Below are positions 7,832 through 16,067 of a DNA stretch of 50,963 bases, in pieces (the stretch's first letter is position 1; each line of letters begins with the position of its first letter). The DNA is taken from the NCBI GenBank assembly GCA_035376985.1, contig DAOSSA010000017.1:1-50963 (forward strand), written 5' to 3'. This DNA comes from Brevifilum sp029548365 (GTDB lineage: Bacteria; Chloroflexota; Anaerolineae; Anaerolineales; Anaerolineaceae). The notes under the pieces were generated by a model. It was not told the DNA's origin and did no database searches. It was given only the letters and a program-made list of their open reading frames with translations. The translations under genes and the position numbers were made by a program.

Positions 7832-8166
7832 AGCTTGATAGGGCTGCGCCAGTCGTTGATTAAGGGTTATAGTTGATTTAAAAAGAGAATTCTACTACAA
7901 ATTTGCCAATGTTGAACGCGGACTCCAGCAGGTCAGAGCTAACCAGCCCGCTTCAGAAAACCAACGGGGCTTTTTTTGGTATAGGGCTGCTTCTCACTCG
8001 CTGTATCTCAACCCCTTTTGCTACACTTCTTTCCACCTCTGCTTCGCTTCGTGGATGAGCTCCAGGGGCTTCGTTGCGATTCGCTTTTCCTGACCCTAAT
8101 CCACTGATTGCGAATATCTAATCCCTAATCCCCCTTTTCCCACTCACCAATGACTGAAAGATAAAA
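7832..8166. other. Intergenic region with repeat remnants
   Basis: 335 bases between two leftward genes. At 7941-7980 a CAGCCCG / CGGGGCT pair with a 7-T run forms a weak terminator-like hairpin on the + strand, with no + strand gene before it. The right part (8091-8152) holds degenerate 7-bp repeats, listed separately. No gene is seen. Confidence 0.45.
8091..8152 (-). repeat. Degenerate 7-bp repeat array after the DUF212 gene
   Basis: Read on the minus strand, starting about 15 bases after the DUF212 stop, the sequence runs TGAGTGG, then GGGATTA GGGATTA, then GTGGATT AGGGTCA. These units match the GATTAGG/GTGAATA repeat families at 16.0, 22.5, 29.4 and 32.7 kb. It is the most eroded copy of the family in the window. 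Confidence 0.45.
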
Positions 8167-8628
8167 TCAAGGCCAGAGCTTCCAGAATACCAGGTTGACC
8201 AGTATCCCCAGGATCACGCCGCCCAGGGCTTCGGCGGGTGAGTGTCCCAACACTTCGCGCAATTCTTTGAACTCCTCCACCGGTGCTTTTTCACCACCGA
8301 ACATTTCTTTAATAATGCGATTGATCTGCTGGGCGTGGAAGCCGGCCTGGCGGCGGATATTGGTGGCATCGTAGATCACCACAACGGCGGTGGCAAAAGC
8401 CAAGCCAAACAGAGGCGTATTGAAACCGGTATAATAGCCCACACCCGCAGCCGCGGCAGTAACCACGGCAGAGTGCGAGCTGGGCATTCCGCCGGTGCTG
8501 AACAGCAGAGAAAAATTCCATTCCCGGGTTTGCAGGTAGCTGAGAGGCAGTTTGAGAACCTGGGCCACAAATGAAGTTACCAGTGTGGCGATTAAGACCG
8601 GGTTGTGAAGCAGACCGGATAGTGGCAT
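8167..8628 (-). CDS. Divergent PAP2 family (DUF212) membrane protein
   Basis: A 153-residue membrane protein of the DUF212/YuiD family, distantly related to acid phosphatases and vanadium haloperoxidases of the PAP2 superfamily. Diagnostic blocks are GGMPSSHSA (46-54) and GHSPAEALGG (128-137); four hydrophobic segments surround them. By analogy it may act on a membrane-embedded phosphorylated lipid, but the family's substrate is unproven. The start lies 4 bp after the xseB stop, so it is the third gene of the xseA-xseB operon. Confidence 0.9.
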   Translation of the reverse strand: MPLSGLLHNPVLIATLVTSFVAQVLKLPLSYLQTREWNFSLLFSTGGMPSSHSAVVTAAAAGVGYYTGFNTPLFGLAFATAVVVIYDATNIRRQAGFHAQQINRIIKEMFGGEKAPVEEFKELREVLGHSPAEALGGVILGILVNLVFWKLWP

Positions 8629-8632
8629 GGTG

Positions 8633-8863
8633 TTATGCTTCTGTTTCTTCTTCAGAATCCACAGTCAAGGTGCGGACTTTAAGCTCGGCTTCTTCCAACA
8701 AAGCGGCGCAACGTTTGGCCAGCGCCTGGCCGCGCTCAAACAAAGCCAGGGCTTGTTCGAGGGGCAGGTCTTCTCCTTCAAGTTTGCTCACATTTTCCTG
8801 CAGGGCATTAAAGGCGGTTTCAAAATCCATTGCCTGGATATCTTCAGACGGGTTATCGGTCAT
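8633..8863 (-). CDS. xseB: Exonuclease VII small subunit
   Basis: A 76-residue XseB. Together with XseA it makes exonuclease VII, which degrades single-stranded DNA from both ends. The family block is seen as FETAFNALQENVSKLE then LPLEQALALFERGQ, forming two helices. A longer frame upstream exists, but ATG 8863 has a CAGGAG ribosome site 8 bases before it and gives the usual XseB length. The start lies inside the last 11 bp of xseA, so the two are translationally coupled. Confidence 0.93.
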   Translation of the reverse strand: MTDNPSEDIQAMDFETAFNALQENVSKLEGEDLPLEQALALFERGQALAKRCAALLEEAELKVRTLTVDSEEETEA

Positions 8864-10097
8864 GTTTATTCTCCTGGTGGGTTTGTAAAATACGGGCATC
8901 CATCGTCCCCTGGCTGACCTGGATGCGGATGTCATCCTGCGGGTTCACATGGTCAAACCGTTTGACCAGGGCGCCGTCGCTGGATCGGGTGACGATGGCA
9001 TAGCCGCGGTTGAGCACCGCGTGGGGGTTCAAGCTGCGCAGAGATTGCTCCAGGTGAGCGAGATGTAAGGTCTTTCTTTCCAGGTCAACCCGGGCGGCGC
9101 GTTCCAGACGCAGGCTGATTTCGTCCAGGCGCTGGCGATAGGTATTGACCGCATAGCTGGGAGAGAGGCGCGCCAGGGTATTGTGCGCTTGTCCGAGCGA
9201 CCAGCGCAGGCTGGAAAGGCGTGAATTCAGGTAAGAGGTATGGCGGTTAGCTAGTTCTGTAAGGGCACCCAGCAAATCAACGCGATCCGGGGTGGCGACT
9301 TCGGCCGCGGCGGTGGGTGTGGGAGCGCGCAGGTCTGCGGCGAAATCGGTCAGGGTGAAGTCAGTTTCATGCCCGACGCCTGAGATGACCGGTGCTTCAG
9401 AAGCAGCCACGGCGCGTGCAACAGCCTGATCGTTGAAAGCCCACAGGTCTTCAATCGAACCGCCGCCGCGCCCGACGAGGATTACATCCGGTTTGACCTG
9501 GCGGTTAAGCAGCTTCAGGGCTGCCACGATCTCACCCGGAGCTGCCACCCCCTGCATCGACGCGGGCGCGATGACCACTTCAACGACCGGATACCTGCGG
9601 CGCAGCGTGTTGAGCATGTCCTGCAGGGCAGCGCCCGTTAGCGAGGTGACGATGCCAATCACTTTGGGCAGGGTTGGGATGGCCTGTTTTGTGGACGGGT
9701 CAAACAGGCCTTCAGCCTCCAATTTGGCTTTCAGGCGCAGAAACTCCTGGAAGAGCAAACCTTCACCGGCAGGGCGCAAGGTGTCGACGTAGAGCTGCAC
9801 CTGACCGGAGGTCTCGTAGACGCCCATTCCACCGTGGGCTTCGACGGCCAGTCCTTCGCGGGGTTCAAAGGTTAAGCGTGCTGCCGAGTTACGCCACATC
9901 ACGCAGCGGATGGCGGACTGGCTGTCTTTAAGGGTGAAGTACAGGTGACCTGAAGAGGGCCGGGAAAAATTGGAAATCTCACCTTCAACCCACAGATCTT
10001 GCATCAGGTCATCGCCCTCAATTAACTGGCGCAGGTACCCGGTTAGCTGACTGACGCTGAGGATATTTTGTGGTTGAAAAAGGCTGTATTGTTCCAT
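8853..10097 (-). CDS. xseA: Exonuclease VII large subunit
   Basis: A 414-residue XseA, the catalytic subunit of exonuclease VII. The N-terminal OB-fold (residues about 10-105) contains LWVEGEISNF and SGHLYFTLKD. The catalytic domain shows GIVTSLTGAALQDML, VGRGGGSIEDLWAFND and SGVGHETDFTLTDFAAD, the conserved nuclease blocks. A C-terminal coiled coil follows (about 290-370). It heads the xseA-xseB-DUF212 operon. Confidence 0.96.
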   Translation of the reverse strand: MEQYSLFQPQNILSVSQLTGYLRQLIEGDDLMQDLWVEGEISNFSRPSSGHLYFTLKDSQSAIRCVMWRNSAARLTFEPREGLAVEAHGGMGVYETSGQVQLYVDTLRPAGEGLLFQEFLRLKAKLEAEGLFDPSTKQAIPTLPKVIGIVTSLTGAALQDMLNTLRRRYPVVEVVIAPASMQGVAAPGEIVAALKLLNRQVKPDVILVGRGGGSIEDLWAFNDQAVARAVAASEAPVISGVGHETDFTLTDFAADLRAPTPTAAAEVATPDRVDLLGALTELANRHTSYLNSRLSSLRWSLGQAHNTLARLSPSYAVNTYRQRLDEISLRLERAARVDLERKTLHLAHLEQSLRSLNPHAVLNRGYAIVTRSSDGALVKRFDHVNPQDDIRIQVSQGTMDARILQTHQENKHDR

Positions 10098-10405
10098 GGT
10101 ATCAATATCACTTTAAAATTGGGTTAAGTATATCCAATAATCATACCTCTGGCGAGGGGGTTGAGATTAATTCGCAAGCAGATCAAGGCGCAAAGAATTA
10201 GAAAATGGGAAAATCTTGTTCTGTAAATCCTTGTCAATTCTTGATCTGAGGGGATGAGTTTATCTTTTTTACAACATCTGTCTATGATGTTCTCCTTCTT
10301 CGCTTGCTAACCCACTTTTTGGCAGGAAAAGACCCCCAGAGCGGAATGATCCTCACCCGGTTTAATTCGGATACAATTATAAGCGCAGCGAAAGGATGAG
10401 ACTCA
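10098..10405. other. Divergent intergenic region between xseA and the HIT gene
   Basis: 308 bases without a gene. It should carry promoters for both directions. A TACAAT at 10372-10377 lies 29 bases before the HIT start codon, but no matching -35 box was seen at the right distance. Nothing else recognised. Confidence 0.5.
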
Positions 10406-10894
10406 ATGAACCATATCTGGACACCGTGGCGGATGAAATACTTTCAAAAGGACACTGCTGAGCAGGGTTGTGCCTTTTGCCTGGCAGCTGAAAGAGAGGA
10501 TGGGCCGGAAAACCTGGTCTTTCATCGAGGTGAAAATCTTTTTATGATTTTGAACCGCTACCCGTATACCAGCGGACATGTGATGAGCGTACCTTTTATG
10601 CATATTAGCAAATTGGAGGATCTCACCTCAGAGACGCGCTGTGAGCTGATGGAACAGGTCGCAAAAGCGGTGCGGGTGCTGAGTGACGTGTATAAGCCGG
10701 AAGGATTTAATGTGGGGATGAACCTGGGCAGTGCGGCCGGAGCGGGCATCGCAGATCACCTGCATATGCACATCGTCCCGCGCTGGGGGGGCGACACGAG
10801 TTTTATTTCAACCCTGGGTGGGACACGGGTGGTTCCAGAACCCCTGGAAGTTACTTATCAGAAGGTGAAGGAAGCCTGGGAACGGGTGGATTAG
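10406..10894 (+). CDS. HIT family nucleotide hydrolase/transferase
   Basis: A 162-residue histidine-triad protein of the Ap4A-phosphorylase-like branch. The triad is HLHMHIV (His118, His120, His122), preceded by NLGSAAGAGIADH. An N-terminal CAFC pair (Cys22, Cys25) and the opening NHIWTPWRMKY are typical of this subgroup and suggest a structural zinc site. Substrates are probably dinucleoside polyphosphates or nucleotide-phosphate adducts. An AAGGATGAG ribosome site precedes the ATG. A hairpin 27 bp after the stop probably ends transcription. Confidence 0.92.
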   Translation: MNHIWTPWRMKYFQKDTAEQGCAFCLAAEREDGPENLVFHRGENLFMILNRYPYTSGHVMSVPFMHISKLEDLTSETRCELMEQVAKAVRVLSDVYKPEGFNVGMNLGSAAGAGIADHLHMHIVPRWGGDTSFISTLGGTRVVPEPLEVTYQKVKEAWERVD

Positions 10895-10920
10895 TAAATC
10901 TCAATTTTGACTGCATCACA

Positions 10921-10953
10921 ACAGGGCTGGAGGTAATGAACATCCAGCCCTGT
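10921..10953. terminator. Hairpin between convergent genes (HIT and LiaF-like)
   Basis: An 11-bp perfect stem, ACAGGGCTGGA (10921-10931) with TCCAGCCCTGT (10943-10953), and an 11-base loop. It lies between two genes that end toward each other, so it may act in both directions. There is no clear U-run, so it may be a stability hairpin rather than a classical terminator. Confidence 0.55.
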
Positions 10954-11007
10954 GAATGTTGATGTGCACATCATTTTTCGAAAATTGCCAGTAAGCTGGC
11001 AGTGGGT

Positions 11008-11514
11008 TCAGGCACGCGGTTTCTTTTTGGAGAAGACGGCGCGCACCAGGGCAATCACTCCCAGAAGGACCAACAATACCGGCCAGTACCGGGTTATCTC
11101 AGCGTACAGCCCGAAGAATTCTCCAAATGCAAAAAATAACACACCGCTGATCAACAGCAGGGTGAGTCCTCCGGTAAAGGCCTCTTTATAATTGCCATCG
11201 ATGATCCCGCTGAGGATCACCCCGATACCGACAAAGCCCGGGATCAACCCCCAGATATAAGACCAAGAAGCCCAATCATTGGTCAGGCTCTGGTAGTAAA
11301 GGATGCCACCGATGCCTGCCAGGATTGTCCCGGGAACAGCCAGCCCGCCAGTTTTGTTGACAATTGCCCAGAGGATGAAAACACCGCCCAGCCCGATGAT
11401 AAAAAACGGCCAATCCCAGAATTGAAATAATTCCGGCCAGATTTCACGGCTGAGCAGAAAGGCGCCTAATAGGACCAGCAGAATGCCGCCAAAGATCATG
11501 CTTTTTTGTTTCAT
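11008..11514 (-). CDS. LiaF-type transmembrane domain protein (DUF5668-like)
   Basis: A 168-residue membrane protein with about five hydrophobic helices. The repeated pattern ILLVLLGAFLL ... WPFFIIGLGGVFIL near the start and YWPVLLVLLGVIALVRAVF near the end is typical of the LiaI/LiaF transmembrane domain. Such proteins often sense or report envelope stress, but the sensing partner is not next to it here. ATG 11514 has a well-placed AAGGAG ribosome site 7 bases upstream. A basic tail (SKKKPRA) ends the protein on the cytoplasmic side. Confidence 0.78.
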   Translation of the reverse strand: MKQKSMIFGGILLVLLGAFLLSREIWPELFQFWDWPFFIIGLGGVFILWAIVNKTGGLAVPGTILAGIGGILYYQSLTNDWASWSYIWGLIPGFVGIGVILSGIIDGNYKEAFTGGLTLLLISGVLFFAFGEFFGLYAEITRYWPVLLVLLGVIALVRAVFSKKKPRA

Positions 11515-11577
11515 AAAGATCTCCTTACAATGAAACCATTCATTGGAACCCGAGCTGACCCCGGTTTCTGGTTAATT

Positions 11578-11601
11578 CTATCATAAGGACTATCATAAGG
11601 A
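11578..11601. repeat. Tandem 12-bp duplication
   Basis: CTATCATAAGGA occurs twice head to tail (11578-11589, 11590-11601) in the 299-bp region upstream of both the LiaF-like gene and the next methyltransferase. It could be chance slippage or a binding site pair. Confidence 0.5.
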
Positions 11602-11813
11602 CGAATTATTTTCAGCCCAGGACGATTAACTGGTCCATGCACGGATGGTGTGTGAGACATCTGGTGATCCAACGCATTATTCGTAAAAAAACGCAAAATG
11701 ACGGTCCGAATCGAGGTATTCATCCATGGTTTCAGCCCGGGTTGCGTTTGACGGTTGTATAAGAAAAATGATAAAATGACTTAAAGAACTTACCGATTGC
11801 AGAGGTCAATAAA

Positions 11814-12458
11814 TTGTCACAAACAAACAAGCGCCAAAACCTGTTTGATCGTTGGGCGAGCACCTATGACGAAGACCTGGGGGGTGAGGAAACATTCCCG
11901 TTTTTCGGTTATGATGCTGTTTTGCAGAGCATGCTCACAGGCGCAGAAATCCAACCGGGTCACCGGGTCCTCGATGTGGGAATTGGTACGGGTAATTTAG
12001 CCCGACAGTTGCCCATTCCTGGTGACCAAATCTGGGGCCTGGATTTCTCTGCAGCGATGTTGGAAAAAGCTCGCCTGGCGCTACCCGCTGCACACCTTGT
12101 CCAGGCTGATCTGGCTGGTGAGGATTGGCTGGCGAAAATTGAACAGCGCTTTGAACACATCCTGTCAGCCTATACCCTGCATGAGTTTCCTGACCCCCTG
12201 AAAATAGAAATTTTGATCAAGCTGGCAAAAAATAGCCTGGAAGCAGGCGGGGAAATAATTATCGGTGATATTTCCTTTCAGAATCAGGCTGATTACCGTT
12301 TTGCGCGGGAAAAGTATTTTGATTCATGGGATGAGGATGAATATTACTGGTGCGCCGAGCCCCTGACAGTCATACTCAACCAGGCTGGATTTTCCGTTCA
12401 ATACGAGCAGATTTCTATTTGTGCTGGCACTTATCAATTGCACTGGAAAGGGTGTTGA
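11814..12458 (+). CDS. Class I SAM-dependent methyltransferase (YrrT-like)
   Basis: A 214-residue Rossmann-fold methyltransferase. The opening NLFDRWASTYDEDLG and motif I VLDVGIGTGNLA (about residues 51-62) fit the YrrT/UbiE-like branch, with the acidic motif GLDFSAAML after it. The best start is TTG 11814, placed 8 bases after AGAGGT; no ATG fits before motif I. The substrate is unknown. A ParB/Srx-like gene starts 4 bp after the stop, so both are one transcript. Confidence 0.82.
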   Translation: MSQTNKRQNLFDRWASTYDEDLGGEETFPFFGYDAVLQSMLTGAEIQPGHRVLDVGIGTGNLARQLPIPGDQIWGLDFSAAMLEKARLALPAAHLVQADLAGEDWLAKIEQRFEHILSAYTLHEFPDPLKIEILIKLAKNSLEAGGEIIIGDISFQNQADYRFAREKYFDSWDEDEYYWCAEPLTVILNQAGFSVQYEQISICAGTYQLHWKGC

Positions 12459-12462
12459 CCCG

Positions 12463-12876
12463 ATGGCTCACCAGCCAGAGACGCGCCTGGTCAAGTTGTG
12501 CGATTTACAGCCCTCACAGCTGTATATCAGCCGGGAAAAACTTACACGGGTTCAGGCCGGGCTTAATCCGCTTTGCCTGCAAAGCATTGATGCAGTACCC
12601 TTCAAGGATTTGGACGGTCTGTTGGTGATGACCGATGGCCATACCCGAGCTTTTGCAGTTTTTCTGGCGGGATTTGATGCCATACCGGCTTATCCCGATC
12701 CGGACGAACTGGATTGGGATGCTTACCGCATTTGTGTGAGCTGGTGCCATGCCGAGGAGATTTACTCCATCGCTGATTTGGCGAGTAGGCTGGTGGACGC
12801 CGGGGATTATGAGCGCCTATGGCATGACCGTTGCCGCGTCATGCAAGCTGAGCTGAAAAAAAACAGAGCCAGATAA
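12463..12876 (+). CDS. Small ParB/sulfiredoxin-like fold protein
   Basis: A 137-residue soluble protein. The segment VKLCDLQPSQLYIS resembles the opening strand of ParB/Srx-fold domains, and MTDGHTRAFAVFLAG (about residues 55-69) resembles their DGHHR-like nucleotide-binding box. Similar stand-alone proteins occur in Firmicutes and are often loosely named histone acetyltransferase. ATG 12463 follows the methyltransferase stop by 4 bp; an upstream alternative start would overlap that gene. The role is unknown. If the fold is right, it may bind a nucleotide or modify a partner, but that is inference. Confidence 0.6.
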   Translation: MAHQPETRLVKLCDLQPSQLYISREKLTRVQAGLNPLCLQSIDAVPFKDLDGLLVMTDGHTRAFAVFLAGFDAIPAYPDPDELDWDAYRICVSWCHAEEIYSIADLASRLVDAGDYERLWHDRCRVMQAELKKNRAR

Positions 12877-12991
12877 ATCAATCAATGCCGTGTGATCGAT
12901 TGGCAGGAAAAACAGGTTGTTTATTAACTGTTTGACAGGGCTTATAATAAGGTGTTTATTACTGGTTTTCTATCAAAGAGCGAGGATGATG

Positions 12992-14878
12992 ATGGCTGAT
13001 TACAAAACTGAAAATCACATTCCTGGAAAAGTACAACCCGGTTGGACTCAAAGACGCGCCCTGAATAAATGGCTTATCCTGGGCTTGCTAGCTTTTGTTA
13101 TGATCGCGGGTTTGGGATGTCTGGAGTCCATGTTTAGCGGACAAACAGAAGGTGGGTTGACCGTCGAAGTTGCTGCACCGGCGGGTCCGGTTAGCATCGG
13201 AGAGACTTTCACCGTTGAAGTCGCGCTTTCTAACACCGGCAATCGAAATGTGACGGTTACCGAAATCCTTCTGCCAAATTCAATGACCGAAAGAGCAAAC
13301 ATGCTCAGCGTCGATCCTGCGGGCTCTGGACTGCAGAATAAATTCGCATACGATATGATGATTGCTCCCAATGGTCGTGAAAAGGTGATCTTTCATTTTC
13401 AGGCGGTCAGTCCTGGTGAAATTAAAGACCAGGTGAGTGTGAAAACAAGTTTAGATTCGATTACTGCCCCTATCAGTGTGGTCATCGCTGCCGGTCAAAG
13501 CGACGTGGTTTTAGAACCGACCGCAACGGCGTCAGTGGTGATGGGTGATGTGATCCCATTTCAGGCGGTTGTGCAGATTACCGCTCTTGTCGATTTCTAT
13601 GGTGATGTGATTGATGGCTGGACGGGGTCTGGCACGATTATTTCTGAGGATGGGCTGATCCTGACCAACGCGCATGTGGTGCTTTCGGATCGGTTTTACA
13701 CTGTGGTTGACCTGGTGGTCTCGATCACCGAAGAACAGGATCAACCGCCTACAGAAATGTTCTATGCGGATGTGCTGCAAGCGGACTATAACCTGGACCT
13801 GGCGGTAATTAAAATCAGGTCGGACCTGAATGGAAACCCACCAAATTTCAGCGCACTGGGGATCGAACCGGTGAAAATTGGACGGGCTGAAACGCTTAAA
13901 CTGGGTGATCCCCTCGTTATCATTGGTTATCCGGGCATTGGCGGTGAGACAATCACGCTGACGCGTGGAGAGGTAAGCGGTTTCACAGCGGAAGCTCCCT
14001 ATGGCAACCGCGCTTACATCAAAACCTCGGCAACAATTGCTGGCGGCAACAGCGGTGGCCTGGCAGCTACCCCCCAGGGCGAGATCATCGGTGTGCCCAC
14101 CCAGGTCGGTTCGGGCGATTTGGAGGGGGAGGTCGTGGATTGCCGCGCCCTGGCGGATACGAACCGGGACGGCGTCATTGATGAATTTGATAACTGTGTT
14201 CCCACCGGCGGATTCATTAACGCGCTGCGTCCAATCAACCTGGCGCAACCCTTAATCGATGCTGCCCTGGCAGGCCAGGTGGCAATTATTGAGGAACCCC
14301 TGTCAGAAGAGTATGTCGATGAATACTCTTATGAAGGTGATATGTTGCTGCACGACACATTCGAAGATAATCGCAACAAGTGGCTGCTTGAAGATTATAA
14401 CGAGGGCTGGGCGGATATTGTGGACCGGCAGTTGGTGATCAAAGTGATTGATGAAAGCACCTATATTTATTCAATCCTACCAGATTCGTATTCAAATATC
14501 ATCATGGTGGTTGATGCCGAGGTTTTGTTGGCTGCAGGAGACGGTGATTTTGGCTTCATCTGCGGCTATGTGGATGAAGAGAACTTTACCGTCCTTGAAA
14601 TCAGCGAAGATGGTTATTTCACAATCTGGGCGCTGGTGAATGATAAGTCGGTCTCGGTTGTAGATTGGACACTTTCGAGTTCTGTTCCCGCCAGCGGGAT
14701 TAACACCTTGTCTGCTTATTGCGGAAATGATGGATTTGCCCTGGCGGTCAACAACATCCTGCTGGTTGATGTGGATAGCGATATTTATCGACCTGGACAG
14801 GCCGGGCTCTTCGTCGGTACCTGGGACCAAAGGGAAATCATGGTTGGGTTTTCTGAATTCGCGATTTTTAAACCCTGA
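12992..14878 (+). CDS. Exported trypsin-like serine protease with Ig-like and LamG-like domains
   Basis: A multidomain protein of about 628 residues. A membrane helix at 27-42 anchors it, possibly as a lipoprotein at Cys43. Residues 55-167 form a CARDB/NEW3-like beta domain. The chymotrypsin-fold protease spans about 185-425, with the catalytic triad His228 (LTNAHVV), Asp269 (YNLDLAVIKI) and Ser354 (AGGNSGGLA). Inserted between its late strands is a calcium-binding loop DTNRDGVIDEFD (389-400) flanked by Cys384 and Cys402. The C-terminal part (about 440-628) is a concanavalin-like beta domain. No PDZ domain is present, unlike HtrA. Three ATGs in a row occur at 12986-12994; ATG 12992 has the best spacing from GAGG. 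Substrate unknown. Confidence 0.85.
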   Translation: MADYKTENHIPGKVQPGWTQRRALNKWLILGLLAFVMIAGLGCLESMFSGQTEGGLTVEVAAPAGPVSIGETFTVEVALSNTGNRNVTVTEILLPNSMTERANMLSVDPAGSGLQNKFAYDMMIAPNGREKVIFHFQAVSPGEIKDQVSVKTSLDSITAPISVVIAAGQSDVVLEPTATASVVMGDVIPFQAVVQITALVDFYGDVIDGWTGSGTIISEDGLILTNAHVVLSDRFYTVVDLVVSITEEQDQPPTEMFYADVLQADYNLDLAVIKIRSDLNGNPPNFSALGIEPVKIGRAETLKLGDPLVIIGYPGIGGETITLTRGEVSGFTAEAPYGNRAYIKTSATIAGGNSGGLAATPQGEIIGVPTQVGSGDLEGEVVDCRALADTNRDGVIDEFDNCVPTGGFINALRPINLAQPLIDAALAGQVAIIEEPLSEEYVDEYSYEGDMLLHDTFEDNRNKWLLEDYNEGWADIVDRQLVIKVIDESTYIYSILPDSYSNIIMVVDAEVLLAAGDGDFGFICGYVDEENFTVLEISEDGYFTIWALVNDKSVSVVDWTLSSSVPASGINTLSAYCGNDGFALAVNNILLVDVDSDIYRPGQAGLFVGTWDQREIMVGFSEFAIFKP

Positions 14879-14900
14879 GCGATCCAGTTTAACTGCTATA

Positions 14901-14945
14901 AAAACATCGACCCCAGGAATGAAATTCGTTAGGGGATGTCGTTTT
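14901..14945. terminator. Possible terminator between convergent genes
   Basis: AAAACATCGACCCC (14901-14914) and GGGGATGTCGTTTT (14932-14945) pair as AAAAC:GTTTT and CCCC:GGGG with a 5-base internal mismatch, followed by a short T-run. It lies in the 115-bp space between two genes ending toward each other. The imperfect stem makes this a weak call. Confidence 0.35.
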
Positions 14946-14993
14946 CAATCCATTTGATTGAATTATTCGCCCGTTTGACGACTGGTTTCAGGG

Positions 14994-15920
14994 TTATGGG
15001 TCATGGGCGAACCTGGCCGCGAATTCCTCCAGTGAATCGCTGCCGTGGATTTCGATCCGATGAAGATAAAACAAATTCCCCCAGGTGTGGGTAATTGAAC
15101 CTCCCAGACCCATGCCCGCCTTGTAAGTAGCATTGCTGACAATTGTGGCGGTATATGGATCGATCAACCCGTAGGGATAGGCAAAAGTATTGACCGGTGC
15201 CTCCAGGGCAGCTTGCAGATCGTACTTTGATTGGGCAATTTCGTATTCAGCGGTGTAATGATTCTGGGTGACATCCAGGTGAGAGTAGCCGTGGCTTCCG
15301 ACCTCCCAGCCGGCATCCAGCATGGTTTTGATTTGTTCCACATCGACAAAATTCGGAGAGCCATTGATGCGGTTGGCGACGATGTAAAACACGCCCGGAA
15401 AACCGTACTCTTCCATGATGGGAAAGGCTTTCTCATACACACTTAAATGACCATCATCGAAGGTGAGCACGATTGGTTTTTCTGGCAGTTCACCGCCCTC
15501 CAGCAGCACGTCAACCAGGGTGGAGATCGTGATGGCGGTATAGCCTTGATCGAAAAGCCATTGCATTTGGGCGCGAAAATCGGGAACCGCTACCTGGTAG
15601 CGGTTATCGTAACCATCCCCGTCAATATGATGGTAAAGCAGAATCGGCGCTACGACCTCGCCGGGCTCGTGATACACCAAAACAGGGGTGGACGTTGCTG
15701 TGGGCGGGGGTGGCGTTGGTGAAGGGGATGCTGTGACCGTCGCAGTAAGGGTGGGCGGCAGGACTTCAGCGGTGTGTGTGGGGTCAGGCTGTGTAGCGGT
15801 CAGGGTTTCGGAGGCAGCCGGTGCGGTTTCCACGGGTGTTTGTGGAAGGTGGCAACCCGTAAGGATGAGTGTGCCCATTAAAAAAATGGGTATTAACTGA
15901 AGTAAACGACTATTTTGCAT
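14994..15920 (-). CDS. Lipoprotein polysaccharide deacetylase (CE4/NodB)
   Basis: A 308-residue exported enzyme that should remove acetyl groups from cell-wall or exopolysaccharide sugars. The signal peptide ends in the lipobox LTGC (Cys23). A Thr/Pro-rich linker spans about 24-80. The NodB domain (about 90-300) shows motif 1 TFDDG (153-157, catalytic base and metal Asp) and motif 2 SHGYSHLD with metal ligands His210 and His214. The opening PILLYHHI is typical of this bacterial subgroup. Anchoring on the outer face of the membrane is inferred from the lipobox. Confidence 0.92.
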   Translation of the reverse strand: MQNSRLLQLIPIFLMGTLILTGCHLPQTPVETAPAASETLTATQPDPTHTAEVLPPTLTATVTASPSPTPPPPTATSTPVLVYHEPGEVVAPILLYHHIDGDGYDNRYQVAVPDFRAQMQWLFDQGYTAITISTLVDVLLEGGELPEKPIVLTFDDGHLSVYEKAFPIMEEYGFPGVFYIVANRINGSPNFVDVEQIKTMLDAGWEVGSHGYSHLDVTQNHYTAEYEIAQSKYDLQAALEAPVNTFAYPYGLIDPYTATIVSNATYKAGMGLGGSITHTWGNLFYLHRIEIHGSDSLEEFAARFAHDP

Positions 15921-16005
15921 ATTGAGTCCATTTACATGTGTTCTTCATCCTGAAATCCCTTTCTGTTTTATTCTATACCTGTAAACATATTTCAGGACGG
16001 CACAT

Positions 16006-16061
16006 CTGATCCCTAAATCCTAATTCCTAATTTCCAATCACAAAACCCGGCTCCTGGCTCC
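16006..16061 (-). repeat. 7-bp repeat array after the zinc-protease gene
   Basis: Eight 7-bp units in perfect phase on the minus strand, starting 6 bases after the protease stop codon: GGAGCCA GGAGCCG, then GGTTTTG TGATTGG, then AAATTAG GAATTAG, then GATTTAG GGATCAG. The last four units belong to the same GATTAGG/GATCAGG family as the arrays at 22.5, 29.4 and 32.7 kb. Confidence 0.65.
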
Positions 16062-16067
16062 CCATCC

